A stretch of DNA of 64,000 bases, from contig NZ_CP121662.1 in NCBI RefSeq assembly GCF_029714285.1, positions 2,480,001 through 2,544,000 on the forward strand, read 5' to 3'. Source of the DNA: Rhizobium sp. CB3090. Lineage in GTDB: Bacteria > Pseudomonadota > Alphaproteobacteria > Rhizobiales > Rhizobiaceae. This document shows positions 7,106 through 17,082 of the stretch, one piece after another; the stretch's first letter is position 1, and each line of letters begins with the position of its first letter. The position numbers and the translations under genes are program-made. The notes beneath the pieces were generated by a model. That model had not been told where the DNA came from and did no database searches. It saw nothing but the letters and a program-made list of their open reading frames with translations.

Positions 7106-8665
7106 TCACAGCGTCGCCACCGTCTTCAGCGCCCCATCGAGGGCAATCCCCTTCTCATCCAGAAGTGCGGCCTGCCTCAACCTCTTCATCCAGGCGGCTC
7201 CGTCGTCGCGAGCGCGCAGGAGCGGCAATGCCGACATCACGCGATCGAATTTCGAAAGGCCGCGCGCATGCGTGTCGGAATAGCCTTTGACCAGACGGCG
7301 GTTGTTGAGAACTTCGACGGCGAGATCGTAGTTCACCTCGAGCAAGTCGGTCGCGGCGGCTAGCCAGATTTCACGATGCTCGGTTTCGCGCATATGGCGC
7401 AGCGTACCTCGGCGGGTCCGGCGCAGCGCTGAGACGATATAAAGTCCGAGGAACCAGAAGAGCGTGCCCGTCTGCACACGGCGCCCCTTGTTGACGATGC
7501 GATCGAGGCGATTGAAGAGCTTGGGCCGGCCCTCGATCCAGAGGCCGAGGCCTTTCGGCAAAGTGCCGCAAACCTCTTCCATGCGCGGATGCATATATTC
7601 GGTCATATAGACGATCTGATCGTCCTTGGCGCCGACTTCCTTGCGTACGCGGTCGAAACGGGAGCCACGCACTTTCAGATCGGCAACGCGGATGACATCA
7701 TCATAGGCCATGGCGACCGCGGTATATTTCGCAGCCTGCACGGTGAAGGCGAAATCCTTGGCTGCACCGCCGACTTTTCGATCCAGGGCATAGAGCGCTG
7801 CAACGCGGGTCAGATATTCATCGGCATAGTCCGGGTCCTGATAGTCGGTGAGTTTCTTGACGCCAGCAAACAGCAGCGGCAATGCCTCCTGCGGGAACTC
7901 GGTGCGGATACGTTGCACGAGACCGTCGAGCGCCGGATGACCCGCGGTTTCCGGCAGTGCATCGAAACGTTTCAATGGCGTCGCGGAGACGGTATCGCGC
8001 GGCCTGTCCTTGGCTCGATCGAAAGCGGCATTGAAAGCCTTCAGGCTGGGTTCGATGCCTCTGCCGGCGGCACGGATCATGGCTTCAAAGGCCTCTTTGG
8101 CAAAGGGCAGCGCTTCCGACGCCGCAAGCGCACCGAACATCGAAGCGGAAATCACGCTGCCATTCTTGACCGCGAGCGTCTCCATGTCGAAGGCGATGGT
8201 GCGCTTGGCGGCAAAATCCGTGGCGTCCACCACCGCTTCCGGATTGCCGATGCCATCGCCCGGCTTTTCCTTTTCGCCGACAGCGAAAGAACGATGTGTG
8301 GAGGCGATCAGCACGGTCTTGTCGGGTGTCACCAGGCCGCGCAGCACCGAACGGCCGGCTTCCATCAGCTCGGCAGCCATAACGACATCGACATCACCCG
8401 GCGTCGGCATCAGCGAGAAGATCGGCGCATGGCCGTCACGGGCCGGCAGCATTTCGATATAGTAGATCGTCGCGCCCGTGCGCTGCGCCACGCCCGGGAC
8501 AGAGGTCGTCTGCGCCATCCAGCCTTCGGCTTCGGCAAGCCCGACGATCCAATCGGCCAAGACACCGCCACCCTGCCCGCCCATGGCGAGGATAGCCAGC
8601 GATAGCGGCTTGTCGGTCGACAGACGTTGGTTGCCGATAGTGCTCATGCTGAGATGCTCGTTCAT
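7106..8665 (-). CDS. Indolepyruvate:ferredoxin oxidoreductase-type enzyme, beta subunit
   Basis: The 519-residue product begins with the gamma-domain signature of 2-oxoacid:ferredoxin oxidoreductases (AILAMGGQGGGVLADWIVG). It continues into the longer C-terminal region found in alphaproteobacterial IorB-like proteins. With the alpha subunit encoded 9 bases upstream it should oxidatively decarboxylate an aryl 2-oxoacid, forming a CoA thioester and reduced ferredoxin or another acceptor. The usual assignment is indolepyruvate, but beside 2-aminobenzoyl-CoA genes the substrate may be isatinate, itself an aryl 2-oxoacid; that is my inference. GGGAG lies five bases before the ATG at 8665. Confidence 0.75.
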   Translation of the reverse strand: MNEHLSMSTIGNQRLSTDKPLSLAILAMGGQGGGVLADWIVGLAEAEGWMAQTTSVPGVAQRTGATIYYIEMLPARDGHAPIFSLMPTPGDVDVVMAAELMEAGRSVLRGLVTPDKTVLIASTHRSFAVGEKEKPGDGIGNPEAVVDATDFAAKRTIAFDMETLAVKNGSVISASMFGALAASEALPFAKEAFEAMIRAAGRGIEPSLKAFNAAFDRAKDRPRDTVSATPLKRFDALPETAGHPALDGLVQRIRTEFPQEALPLLFAGVKKLTDYQDPDYADEYLTRVAALYALDRKVGGAAKDFAFTVQAAKYTAVAMAYDDVIRVADLKVRGSRFDRVRKEVGAKDDQIVYMTEYMHPRMEEVCGTLPKGLGLWIEGRPKLFNRLDRIVNKGRRVQTGTLFWFLGLYIVSALRRTRRGTLRHMRETEHREIWLAAATDLLEVNYDLAVEVLNNRRLVKGYSDTHARGLSKFDRVMSALPLLRARDDGAAWMKRLRQAALLDEKGIALDGALKTVATL

Positions 8666-8674
8666 ATCGCTCCC

Positions 8675-10828
8675 TCAGTCCGCAAAGACGATGCGGCCGG
8701 CCTTGCGGCGGGCCTGCAGCCAGCCGATGACGGTGGCGCGCATGCGGGCGAGGAAGCGATCCCAGCCGGTGGGGTTGTGGATGATATCAGCACGATAGAA
8801 GGAGGGACAGAGAACGGCCGCCTCCGCCACTTCGCCGCAATTGCCGCAGCCGACGCAATTATTGTCGACCGCCGCCACAGGATCGTCCTTCAGCGGATCG
8901 TCGGTATGCTTGACCGACAGCGACGGACAGCCGGACAGGCGGATGCAGGCGTGATCGCCCGTGCACACATCCTCGTCGACGCCGAAGCGCTCCTTGACCA
9001 TCCGCTTGCCGTCCTTCACCGCCTTGGCAAACTGCGGCTTCACGCGCCGCTGCTTGTTCAGCATACATTCCGACGAAGCGACGATGATCTTCGGGCCTGG
9101 CTCCTCTGACGTAAGCGCCTCGCGCAGCGTGTCCCGCATCTTGCCGACGTCATAGGTCCGATCGATCTGGCGGACCCATGTGGCGCCGATGCCCTTAACC
9201 GCGTTGACGATGGAATTGTTGGTCTTGCGGCGCGGATTCAGCGCGCGCGAGGACGGGATGTCCTGACCGCCGGTTGCCGCCGAATAATAGTTGTCGACGA
9301 TGAGGATGACGCCGTCCTGTTTGTTGAAGACAGCATTGCCCACCGACGTCGCCAGGCCGTTATGCCAGAAGCCGCCATCGCCCATCACGGAAATGGCGCG
9401 CTTGCCTGCGGCGACATTGAAGGCGGAAGCGGCCGCCGGACCGAGGCCATAGCCCATGGTCGTGCTGCCAATGTTGAACGGCGGCAGGATCGAAAAGAGA
9501 TGGCAGCCGATATCGCCAGAGATATGATGCTGCCCAAGTTCATTCTCGACCAGCTTCATCGCCGCGAAAATCGGCCGCTCGGGACAGCCGACACAGAATC
9601 CCGGCGGGCGCGGCGGCACGACTTCGGCCAACGCCTTGACCTTTAGGTCGTTGAGAACAGGCGTCGGGTCCGGCAAAGGCGGCTGGTTGCGGAGCAACAC
9701 GCGCTGATGCGTCTCCAGGAAGTTCTTGATACCCTTCACCAGCACCGACGGGGTATATTCGCCGCCCATCGGCAGCACGTCCTTGCCGGAAACCTTAGTC
9801 TGGATGTCGCGGCGGCGAAGGATGGTGTTGAGCGATTGCTCGATATATTCCGGCGCCCCCTCCTCCACCATCAGCACAGCCCTCTTGCTCGCGCAGAATT
9901 CGGCCATCTGATCGTCGATCAGCGGATAGGCGACGTTGAGGACATAAAGCGGAATAGCGGAGTTGCCGTAGACATCGGCAAGGCCGAGCTGCTGCAGCGC
10001 GCGCATGACGCCATTAAACATTCCACCAAGCATAATGATGCCGACATCGCCCTCGGACGGACCGAAATATTCGTTGAGCTGGCGCTTCTTGATGAAATCG
10101 ACAGCGGCCGGCCAGCGCTTCTCCAGCTTCTCCCTCTCATGCAGGAATGAGGCCGGCGGCAGGACTATGCGGTTGACGTCGCGCACAGGATTTTCCAGCG
10201 CCTGCTTGAGCGTATAATTCGGCCGCTTGTTGTCCTTGGCCTCGAACTGGCCGTGAACATGGCAGCTACGAATGCCGACCTGCAGCATGACGGGCGTGTT
10301 GGAGGCTTCCGACAATTCGAATCCCTCCTCGACCGCTCTTACGATAGACGGCAGGTTCGGACGCGGATTGAGCAGCCACATCTGCGATTTCATCGCATAG
10401 GCATGGCTGCGCTCCTGCATGATCGAGGAGCCTTCGCCATAGTCTTCGCCGATAATGATCAGCGCGCCCCCGGTGACGCCGCCGGATGAGAGGTTGGAGA
10501 GCGCATCGGAGGCAACATTGGTGCCCGCCGTCGACTTCCATGTGACGGCGCCGCGCACCGGATACATGACCGAGGCCGAAAGCATGGCAGCGGCGGCTGC
10601 TTCCGAAGCAGAAGTTTCGAAATGGACGCCCAGGTCTTCCATCACATCCTTGGCATCGGCCAATACGTCCATGAGATGGGAAATCGGCGACCCCTGGTAT
10701 CCGCCGACATAGGAAACGCCGGATTGCAGCAGCGCCTTGGTGATCGCAAGAATACCTTCACCACGGAAGATATCGCCTTCTCCGAGCTTCAGATCCTCGA
10801 CTTCGCGAGCAAACGACCGTTCGGCCAT
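8675..10828 (-). CDS. Indolepyruvate:ferredoxin oxidoreductase-type enzyme, alpha subunit
   Basis: The 717-residue product has the pyrimidine-binding half of a thiamine-diphosphate enzyme first (VSYVGGYQGSPISHLMDV). The diphosphate-binding half follows, with GDIGCHLFS, then VMGDGGFWHNG and NYYSAATGG. A C-terminal iron-sulfur segment holds several cysteines, including CVGCGNCG. This is the IorA architecture. It binds the 2-oxoacid and thiamine diphosphate and passes electrons through the clusters. It is the promoter-proximal gene of a two-gene operon with the beta subunit. The palindrome CAAAATCATATTTTG lies 46 bases upstream of its start and matches the design of one in front of the isatin-hydrolase-like gene. 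Confidence 0.8.
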   Translation of the reverse strand: MAERSFAREVEDLKLGEGDIFRGEGILAITKALLQSGVSYVGGYQGSPISHLMDVLADAKDVMEDLGVHFETSASEAAAAAMLSASVMYPVRGAVTWKSTAGTNVASDALSNLSSGGVTGGALIIIGEDYGEGSSIMQERSHAYAMKSQMWLLNPRPNLPSIVRAVEEGFELSEASNTPVMLQVGIRSCHVHGQFEAKDNKRPNYTLKQALENPVRDVNRIVLPPASFLHEREKLEKRWPAAVDFIKKRQLNEYFGPSEGDVGIIMLGGMFNGVMRALQQLGLADVYGNSAIPLYVLNVAYPLIDDQMAEFCASKRAVLMVEEGAPEYIEQSLNTILRRRDIQTKVSGKDVLPMGGEYTPSVLVKGIKNFLETHQRVLLRNQPPLPDPTPVLNDLKVKALAEVVPPRPPGFCVGCPERPIFAAMKLVENELGQHHISGDIGCHLFSILPPFNIGSTTMGYGLGPAAASAFNVAAGKRAISVMGDGGFWHNGLATSVGNAVFNKQDGVILIVDNYYSAATGGQDIPSSRALNPRRKTNNSIVNAVKGIGATWVRQIDRTYDVGKMRDTLREALTSEEPGPKIIVASSECMLNKQRRVKPQFAKAVKDGKRMVKERFGVDEDVCTGDHACIRLSGCPSLSVKHTDDPLKDDPVAAVDNNCVGCGNCGEVAEAAVLCPSFYRADIIHNPTGWDRFLARMRATVIGWLQARRKAGRIVFAD

Positions 10829-11203
10829 CGAAGCTACCCCTTTGCCCTATCGGGCCTGCTCTTAAATCATTTGCAAAATCATATTTTGAACCCCATTCGG
10901 CTGTCAACGAACAAATAGAAAATCCCGAGACTCCTCGAATCGTTGGATTCATACGCGGAGTTGCGAGTCATAAAAATACTATTATGGGTCATAAATGACG
11001 AACGTACATATATGCAATTGCATAAATTATGAGCTGCATCGCCGAAATCCCGATCAAAAGGGAGCGCCGGAATCTGCGAAATCCCCGGAGAAAGTAAATG
11101 CCGGGTTTTGGGAGTCATATTTTAAGGTCAAAACATTCCCTACCGTAGATCGAGCCCACCTGGCTCGGTCGCGAACCGAACAGGAGGATGCCGCTTAAGC
11201 CGC
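10829..11203. promoter_or_regulatory. Control region of the oxidoreductase operon with two palindromes
   Basis: No gene is seen. CAAAATCATATTTTG (10874-10888, perfect 6-bp arms around CAT) and TATGCAATTGCATA (11011-11024, perfect 14 bp) are operator-like and AT-rich against a GC-rich background. A weaker ATTTTAAGGTCAAAAC lies at 11119-11134. The region holds the promoter of the minus-strand oxidoreductase operon and the 3' end of the ligase transcript. Confidence 0.45.
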
Positions 11204-12814
11204 CTATTTGAGGCGGAAGCGCTGGATCTTGCCCGATTCCGTCTTCGGCAAAGCGTCCACAAAGACGATCGACCGGGGATATTTATAAGGCGCAATCATT
11301 GCCTTGACGTGGTCCTGCAGCGCCTTCACCAGCAAATCCGAGCCGGCAACGCCGGGCATCAGCACCACATGCGCCTGGACGATATGGCCACGATCGTCGT
11401 CCGGCTTGCCGACAACGGCGCATTCCAGCACGTCGGCATGCGATAGCAGGGCCGCCTCCACTTCCGGCCCGGCAATATTATAGCCGGCCGAAAGAATGAT
11501 ATCGTCGGAGCGCGCCGCGAAACAGAAATAGCCATCTTCATCCTGGATGAAGCTGTCCCCCGTCACGTTCCAGCCATCCTTGACATAATCGGCCTGACGT
11601 TGGTCGGCGAGGTAGCGGCAGCCAATGGGGCCGCGTACCACAAGCTTGCCGATCGTGCCGCGCGGGACTTCGTTCATGTCGTCGTCGACGACGCGCGCCT
11701 CGTAGCCCGCGAGCGGCTTGCCGGTGCAATTGGGCTTGGCATCATCGAGCCGGTTGGAAATGAAGATATGCAGCAACTCGGTCGAGCCGATGCCGTCGAG
11801 GATCGGCTTGCCGGTCTTTCGCGTCCACTCTTCGAAGATCGGGCCCGGCAGGGTCTCGCCGGCGGAAACCGCAATGCGCAGGGAAGAAAGATCGGCCCCT
11901 TCTTCCATCGCCGCCAGCATGGCGCGATAGGCTGTTGGAGCGGTGAAACTGATCGTCGCGCCATATTCCTGGATGATCTCGATCATATTCTTCGGTGAGG
12001 CGTTTTCGAGCAGTGCCGTCGACGCTCCGAACCGCAGCGGGAACACCACCAGGCCGCCAAGCCCGAAGGTAAAGGCGATCGGCGGCGAGCCGACGAAAAC
12101 ATCCTCGGGCGTCACCTGCAGGACTTCCTTTGCATAGGCATCGGCGATGATGAGGATATCCCGATGGAAATGCATGGTGGCCTTGGGAACGCCCGTCGAC
12201 CCCGAGGTGAAGCCGAGCAGCGCCACATCGTCCCGCCCCGTCTTTGCCGCCTCGAAACGCACCGGCTTGTTGAGCGCGATCCGATCAAGCTCGGCATCGT
12301 GATTGGCGGTGCCGTCGAAGCCGACGACCTGCTTTAGGAACCGGCTTTCCTTCGCCGCCGCAACCAGATCTTCCAGCAGCCGCGTATCGCAGAGCGCGAA
12401 GGAGATTTCCGCCTTGTCGATGATTTTCGAGAGTTCGCCCGTTCGCAGCATCGGCATTGTGTTGACCGCGACAGCGCCCACCTTGGTCACCGCCAGCCAG
12501 CAGGCAATCATCGCCGGATTGTTTCCGGAGCGGATGAGAACGCGATTGCCCGGCTTGATCCCGAAATTTTCGACAAGCGCATGAGCGATGCGATTGGTCC
12601 AGTCCGCCAGCTCCTTGTAGGTACGCCGGCGGCCGTTGCCGACCAGCGCGACGTGATCGCCGAAGCCACGCTCGACCATACGGTCGCTGAGTTCGACACC
12701 GGCATTCAGCCACTCGGGATAGTCGAAACCATCCAGCAACAGCTCCGGCCATTCCCCTACCGGCGGCAGATTGTCCCGCGTGAATGTATCGGCATGACCG
12801 GTCGGTCCAAGCAT
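11204..12814 (-). CDS. Acyl-CoA synthetase, probable 2-aminobenzoate-CoA ligase
   Basis: The 536-residue product is an ANL-family adenylate-forming enzyme: P-loop-like TSGSTGVPKA, the later GIGSTE motif, and a C-terminal lysine in KTESGKIQR. Its opening (LPPVGEWPELLLDGFDYPEWLNA) is like benzoate/2-aminobenzoate-CoA ligases. It would activate anthranilate with ATP and CoA for the monooxygenase/reductase encoded divergently 301 bases away. That partnership, known from aerobic 2-aminobenzoate metabolism in Azoarcus evansii, is the main basis for the substrate. The ATG at 12814 has GGGAG seven bases upstream; an upstream ATG at 12925 is rejected because it reads through the control region. Confidence 0.7.
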   Translation of the reverse strand: MLGPTGHADTFTRDNLPPVGEWPELLLDGFDYPEWLNAGVELSDRMVERGFGDHVALVGNGRRRTYKELADWTNRIAHALVENFGIKPGNRVLIRSGNNPAMIACWLAVTKVGAVAVNTMPMLRTGELSKIIDKAEISFALCDTRLLEDLVAAAKESRFLKQVVGFDGTANHDAELDRIALNKPVRFEAAKTGRDDVALLGFTSGSTGVPKATMHFHRDILIIADAYAKEVLQVTPEDVFVGSPPIAFTFGLGGLVVFPLRFGASTALLENASPKNMIEIIQEYGATISFTAPTAYRAMLAAMEEGADLSSLRIAVSAGETLPGPIFEEWTRKTGKPILDGIGSTELLHIFISNRLDDAKPNCTGKPLAGYEARVVDDDMNEVPRGTIGKLVVRGPIGCRYLADQRQADYVKDGWNVTGDSFIQDEDGYFCFAARSDDIILSAGYNIAGPEVEAALLSHADVLECAVVGKPDDDRGHIVQAHVVLMPGVAGSDLLVKALQDHVKAMIAPYKYPRSIVFVDALPKTESGKIQRFRLK

Positions 12815-13115
12815 GGTTCGCTCCCGCATTCCTCTCGACCCAATTCGACACCCAACGCCGATCTCCCGCCAGCGTGTGCAGCATTGTGAAAAATGATTGC
12901 ACCGAAGGCGCAAATGTTCAAGCAAGAAATTTTAAGCCTAAAATAAATTGCAATACCCGTTGATTCCACAGGATATTTTGATCTGATTGCGCCATCAGGA
13001 TCGCATTTCAGACTGAGAATCCCGCAAGACAACTCTTGACGAATGGTGGCGACAAGATATTTTAAACTTAAATAATTTGAGTGACCCGGCTTCGGCGTCA
13101 CAGGAGGGATAAGCG
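12815..13115. promoter_or_regulatory. Divergent promoter region between ligase and monooxygenase, with two similar palindromes
   Basis: ATTTTAAGCCTAAAAT (12929-12944) and ATTTTAAACTTAAATA (13059-13074) lie 115 bases upstream of the ligase start and about 42 bases upstream of the monooxygenase start. Both resemble TTTTAAGCTTAAAA at 874 and ATTTTAAGCTTCAAAT at 3477. One site near each divergent start is what a MarR repressor controlling both transcripts would need. Confidence 0.5.
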
Positions 13116-15434
13116 ATGCAAATCGTCTGTATCGGCGGCGGACCCGCCGGCCTCTATTTTGGGCTTCTTATGAAGAAGCTGCATCCCGAACATTCCATCA
13201 AGGTGGTCGAGCGCAACCGCCCCTATGACACCTTCGGCTGGGGCGTGGTCTTCTCCGATGCCACCATGGTATCGATGCGCGAATGGGATCCGGAAAGCGC
13301 CGCCGAAATCGAGGATGCCTTCAATCATTGGGACGATATCGAGGTCTGGTTCAAGGGAACCCGCCAGCGTACCTCCGGCCACGGCTTTGTCGGCATCGGC
13401 CGCAAGAAGCTGTTGAATATCCTGCAGAAGCGCTGCGAGGCGCTCGGGGTCGAGCTGATTTTCGAGACCGATGTCACCTCCGACCTCGATTTCCCCGACG
13501 CCGATCTGATCATCGGTTCGGACGGCCTGAACTCACGGATTCGCAACCACTATCCCGAAGTCTTCCAGCCGGACATGATCACCCGGCCGAACCGCTATAT
13601 CTGGCTCGGCACCAACAAGCTCTTCGACGCCTTCACCTTTGATTTCCGTAAGAGCGAACACGGCTGGTTCCAGGCGCATATTTACAAGTTCGACGACAAG
13701 ACCTCGACCTTTATCGTCGAAACCACCGAGGAAGCCTATCTTGCCCATGGCCTCGACAAGATGGACCAAGATGGCTCGATCGCCTTCTGCGAAAACTTGT
13801 TCTCAGAAGTGCTCGACGGCTCCCCGCTGATGACCAATGCCCGCCATATCCGCGGCTCGGCCTGGCTGAATTTCAACCGGCTGATCTGCGGTAAGTGGAG
13901 CCATTTCAACGGCAATTCCCATGTCGTCCTGATGGGCGACGCCGCCCACACCGCCCATTTCGCCATCGGCTCCGGCACAAAACTCGCCATTGACGACGCG
14001 ATCGAACTCACCCGGCAATTCCAGATCCACGGGCACCGCAAGGACAAGATCCCGGCGGTTCTCGAAGCCTATGAAGAGATCCGCCGCGTCGACGTCGCCC
14101 GCATCCAAAACGCCGCGCGCAACGCCATGGAATGGTTCGAAGTCGTCGGTCGCCGTTATGCCGACACGCTGGAACCCGAGCAGTTCATGTATTCGATGCT
14201 GACACGCTCGCAGCGCATCAGCCACGAGAACCTGCGCCTGCGCGACAAAGATTGGCTCGAAGGCTACGAGCGCTGGTTCGCCAAAAAATCCGGCCTTGCG
14301 GTTGGCAACGACCGTTGCCTGCCGCCGATGTTCACGCCCTATCAGCTACGCGATGTGACGCTTATCAACCGCATCGTCGTCTCGCCGATGGCGATGTATT
14401 CGGCCGAAAACGGCGTCATGAACGATTTCCACATCATCCATCTCGGCTCACGCGCCCTCGGTGGTGCTGGTCTCGTCTTTGCCGAAATGACCTGCGTCAC
14501 GCCGGATGCGCGCATTACCCCCGGCTGCCTTGGCCTCTGGAACGAGGAACAAGCAGCACAGTGGCGCCGGCTTGTCGAATTTGTGCATTCAAACAGCGCT
14601 GCAAAGGTCGGCGTCCAGCTCGGACATGCCGGCCGCAAGGGCGCGACGAAAGTGGCCTGGGAAGGGATCGATCAGCCGGTCGCCGAAGGCGAATGGCCGC
14701 TGATCTCAGCATCCGCCGTCCCCTATCTCAAGAATAGTCAGGTCCCGAAGGCCATGGATCGCGCCGACATGGATCGCGTCAAGGCCGATTTCGTCCGTGC
14801 AACGGAATTGGCGATCACCACTGGCGCCGATTGGCTGGAGCTGCATTGTGCCCATGGCTATCTGCTGTCGAGCTTCCTGTCGCCGCTCACTAATTTGCGC
14901 GACGATGAATATGGCGGCAGCCATGAAAACCGCGCCCGTTATCCCCTGGAGGTTTTCCGGGCCATGCGCGCAATCTGGCCGGAGGACAGGCCCATGTCCG
15001 TGCGTCTTTCCTGTCACGACTGGACCGACGGCGGCAACACGCCGGAAGATGCGGCGATTTTCGCTGGTATGTTCAAGGATGCGGGCGCCGATCTGATCGA
15101 TTGTTCATCCGGTCAGGTGTCGAAAGAGGAAAGGCCGGTCTACGGCCGCCTCTTCCAGACACCGTTCTCCGACAAGATCCGCAATGAGATCGGCATTCCG
15201 ACCATTGCCGTCGGCGCGATCTCGGAGGCCGACCATGCCAATTCCATCATCGCCGCTGGCCGCGCCGATCTTTGCGCCCTCGCCCGTCCGCATCTGGCCG
15301 ATCCCGCCTGGTCGCTGCACGAAGCCGCCAAGATCGGCCTGACATCGATCCCCTGGCCGAAGCAATATCTCTCCGGCAAGATGCAGTACGAAACCAATCT
15401 TGCCCGCGCGGCCGCCGCCGCGCCGGCGAAGTGA
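13116..15434 (+). CDS. 2-Aminobenzoyl-CoA monooxygenase/reductase (two-domain)
   Basis: The 772-residue product fuses two flavoenzymes. Residues 1 to about 395 are an FAD aromatic hydroxylase ([16 protein letters not shown] at the start, [18 protein letters not shown] later, as in salicylyl-CoA 5-hydroxylase). From about 405 to 760 it is an Old Yellow Enzyme-type reductase ([13 protein letters not shown], then [10 protein letters not shown], then HCAHGYLL with the active-site histidine pair region). This matches the 2-aminobenzoyl-CoA monooxygenase/reductase of Azoarcus evansii, which hydroxylates and then dearomatises anthraniloyl-CoA to an oxocyclohexene carboxyl-CoA. It leads a tight plus-strand operon of beta-oxidation-like genes running to 22268. 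Confidence 0.85.
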   Translation: MQIVCIGGGPAGLYFGLLMKKLHPEHSIKVVERNRPYDTFGWGVVFSDATMVSMREWDPESAAEIEDAFNHWDDIEVWFKGTRQRTSGHGFVGIGRKKLLNILQKRCEALGVELIFETDVTSDLDFPDADLIIGSDGLNSRIRNHYPEVFQPDMITRPNRYIWLGTNKLFDAFTFDFRKSEHGWFQAHIYKFDDKTSTFIVETTEEAYLAHGLDKMDQDGSIAFCENLFSEVLDGSPLMTNARHIRGSAWLNFNRLICGKWSHFNGNSHVVLMGDAAHTAHFAIGSGTKLAIDDAIELTRQFQIHGHRKDKIPAVLEAYEEIRRVDVARIQNAARNAMEWFEVVGRRYADTLEPEQFMYSMLTRSQRISHENLRLRDKDWLEGYERWFAKKSGLAVGNDRCLPPMFTPYQLRDVTLINRIVVSPMAMYSAENGVMNDFHIIHLGSRALGGAGLVFAEMTCVTPDARITPGCLGLWNEEQAAQWRRLVEFVHSNSAAKVGVQLGHAGRKGATKVAWEGIDQPVAEGEWPLISASAVPYLKNSQVPKAMDRADMDRVKADFVRATELAITTGADWLELHCAHGYLLSSFLSPLTNLRDDEYGGSHENRARYPLEVFRAMRAIWPEDRPMSVRLSCHDWTDGGNTPEDAAIFAGMFKDAGADLIDCSSGQVSKEERPVYGRLFQTPFSDKIRNEIGIPTIAVGAISEADHANSIIAAGRADLCALARPHLADPAWSLHEAAKIGLTSIPWPKQYLSGKMQYETNLARAAAAAPAK

Positions 15435-15441
15435 GCAACCG

Positions 15442-16230
15442 ATGACGACATCAGGCAAACTCGCAGGCCGCCACGCCCTCGTCACCGGCGCCGGCAGCGG
15501 CATCGGTGCCGCGATCGCGCGGGCACTTGCGGCCGAGGGCGCACGCGTGACGCTGGCTGGGCGAAAAAGAGAGCCTCTCGAGGCCGTCGCTGCCGAGATC
15601 GGCGCGAATGCTCTCGCCGTTGACGGTTTCGACGTCACCAGCGTCGAAGCGATCGCCAACGGACTGAACGTTGCCCGCGAGAAATTCGGCCCTGTCGATA
15701 TTCTCGTCAACAATGCCGGTGAGGCACCGACTGCGCCGTTCGAAAAAACCAGCCTGGGCATGTGGAACCGCGTCCTGACGGTCGATCTCACCGGCGTTTT
15801 CCTGGTGACGCAAGCCGCCCTGCCCGATCTGAAAGCATACGGAGCCGGCGCGCGCATCATCAACATTGCTTCGACGGCAGGCCTGACCGGCTACAGCTAT
15901 GTTTCCGCCTATGTTGCCGCCAAGCATGGCATCGTCGGCCTGACGCGCTCGCTGGCACTGGAGCTGGCAAAGACCGGCATCACCGTCAACGCTGTCTGCC
16001 CAGGGTTCACCGATACGCCCATCGTCGAACGTTCGATCGCGACGATCGTCGCCAAGACGGGACGCACCGCGGAAGAGGCGCTTTCGGAATTCACGAAATC
16101 CAATCCGCAGGGACGGCTCGTCAAGCCCGAGGAGGTTGCAGACACCGTTCTATGGCTGGCGTCGCCGGCCGCTGCATCGATCAATGGACAGGCAATCGCG
16201 GTTGCCGGCGGGGAGGTTTTAGCGGGATGA
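15442..16230 (+). CDS. Short-chain dehydrogenase/reductase
   Basis: The 262-residue product is a classical SDR with the nucleotide-binding motif TGAGSGIG, the NNAG motif, and catalytic Y and K in YVAAKHG. It starts seven bases after the monooxygenase stop and its stop overlaps the next start by four bases (ATGA), so it is translated within the operon. In the aminobenzoyl-CoA route it would reduce the ring ketone or oxidise a ring alcohol of the CoA-bound intermediate. The family is certain, the exact step is not. Confidence 0.85.
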   Translation: MTTSGKLAGRHALVTGAGSGIGAAIARALAAEGARVTLAGRKREPLEAVAAEIGANALAVDGFDVTSVEAIANGLNVAREKFGPVDILVNNAGEAPTAPFEKTSLGMWNRVLTVDLTGVFLVTQAALPDLKAYGAGARIINIASTAGLTGYSYVSAYVAAKHGIVGLTRSLALELAKTGITVNAVCPGFTDTPIVERSIATIVAKTGRTAEEALSEFTKSNPQGRLVKPEEVADTVLWLASPAAASINGQAIAVAGGEVLAG

Positions 16231-17078
16231 GCGATCGGGATATGACGATGCAGGGCCATCTCAAGCCCTTCAAGGACTACAAGCCGCAGCATTTCCTCTG
16301 GGACGTCAGCGAAGACGGCCGTGTCGCCACGATCCGGCTGAACCGCCCGGAGCGCAAGAACCCGTTGACCTTCGAAAGCTATGCCGAACTGCGCGATCTC
16401 TTCCGCGATCTCGTCTACGCCTCCGATGTCCGCGCCGTCGTATTGACCGGAGCTGGCGGCAACTTTTCATCCGGCGGCGATGTCTTCGAGATCATCGAAC
16501 CACTGACCCGCATGGCAATGCCCGAGCTTCTCGCCTTCACGCGCATGACCGGCGATCTGGTCAAGGCGATGCGAAAATGCCCGCAGCCGATCATTTCCGC
16601 CGTCGACGGTATCTGCGCCGGTGCAGGCGCCATCCTTGCCATGGCCTCCGACCTGCGCCTGGCGACGTTCGAAGCCAAGACCGCCTTTCTTTTCACGCGC
16701 GTCGGTCTTGCCGGCGCCGACATGGGCGCATGCGGCATCCTACCCCGCATCATCGGCCAGGGCCGCGCCGCCGAACTGTTGTTCACCGGCCGTTCGATGA
16801 CATCAGCCGAAGGCCATGCCTGGGGTTTCTACAACGGGCTGCATATCAGCGCCGATCTGGAGCAGGAAGCGGTGAAGCTCGCGCGTTCGCTGGCCGACGG
16901 GCCATGGTTCGCGCATAGTATGACCAAGACCATGCTGAACCAGGAATGGGCGATGGGTATCGACGAGATGATCGAATCCGAGGCGCAGGCCCAGGCCGTC
17001 TGCATGGCGACCCAGGATTTCCGCCGCGCCTTCGAGGCTTTCGCCGCCAAGCGCAAGCCTGACTTCCAGGGGAATTGA
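16227..17078 (+). CDS. Enoyl-CoA hydratase/isomerase family protein
   Basis: The 283-residue product has the crotonase fold: an oxyanion-hole stretch [12 protein letters not shown] and a second conserved loop ([19 protein letters not shown]). The position of one usual catalytic glutamate is occupied in [16 protein letters not shown], so a hydrolase or lyase rather than simple hydratase activity is possible. It probably hydrates or opens the alicyclic CoA intermediate produced by the monooxygenase/reductase. Its start overlaps the SDR stop (ATGA) and it ends four bases before the next gene. Confidence 0.8.
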   Translation: MSDRDMTMQGHLKPFKDYKPQHFLWDVSEDGRVATIRLNRPERKNPLTFESYAELRDLFRDLVYASDVRAVVLTGAGGNFSSGGDVFEIIEPLTRMAMPELLAFTRMTGDLVKAMRKCPQPIISAVDGICAGAGAILAMASDLRLATFEAKTAFLFTRVGLAGADMGACGILPRIIGQGRAAELLFTGRSMTSAEGHAWGFYNGLHISADLEQEAVKLARSLADGPWFAHSMTKTMLNQEWAMGIDEMIESEAQAQAVCMATQDFRRAFEAFAAKRKPDFQGN

Positions 17079-17082
17079 GGCG

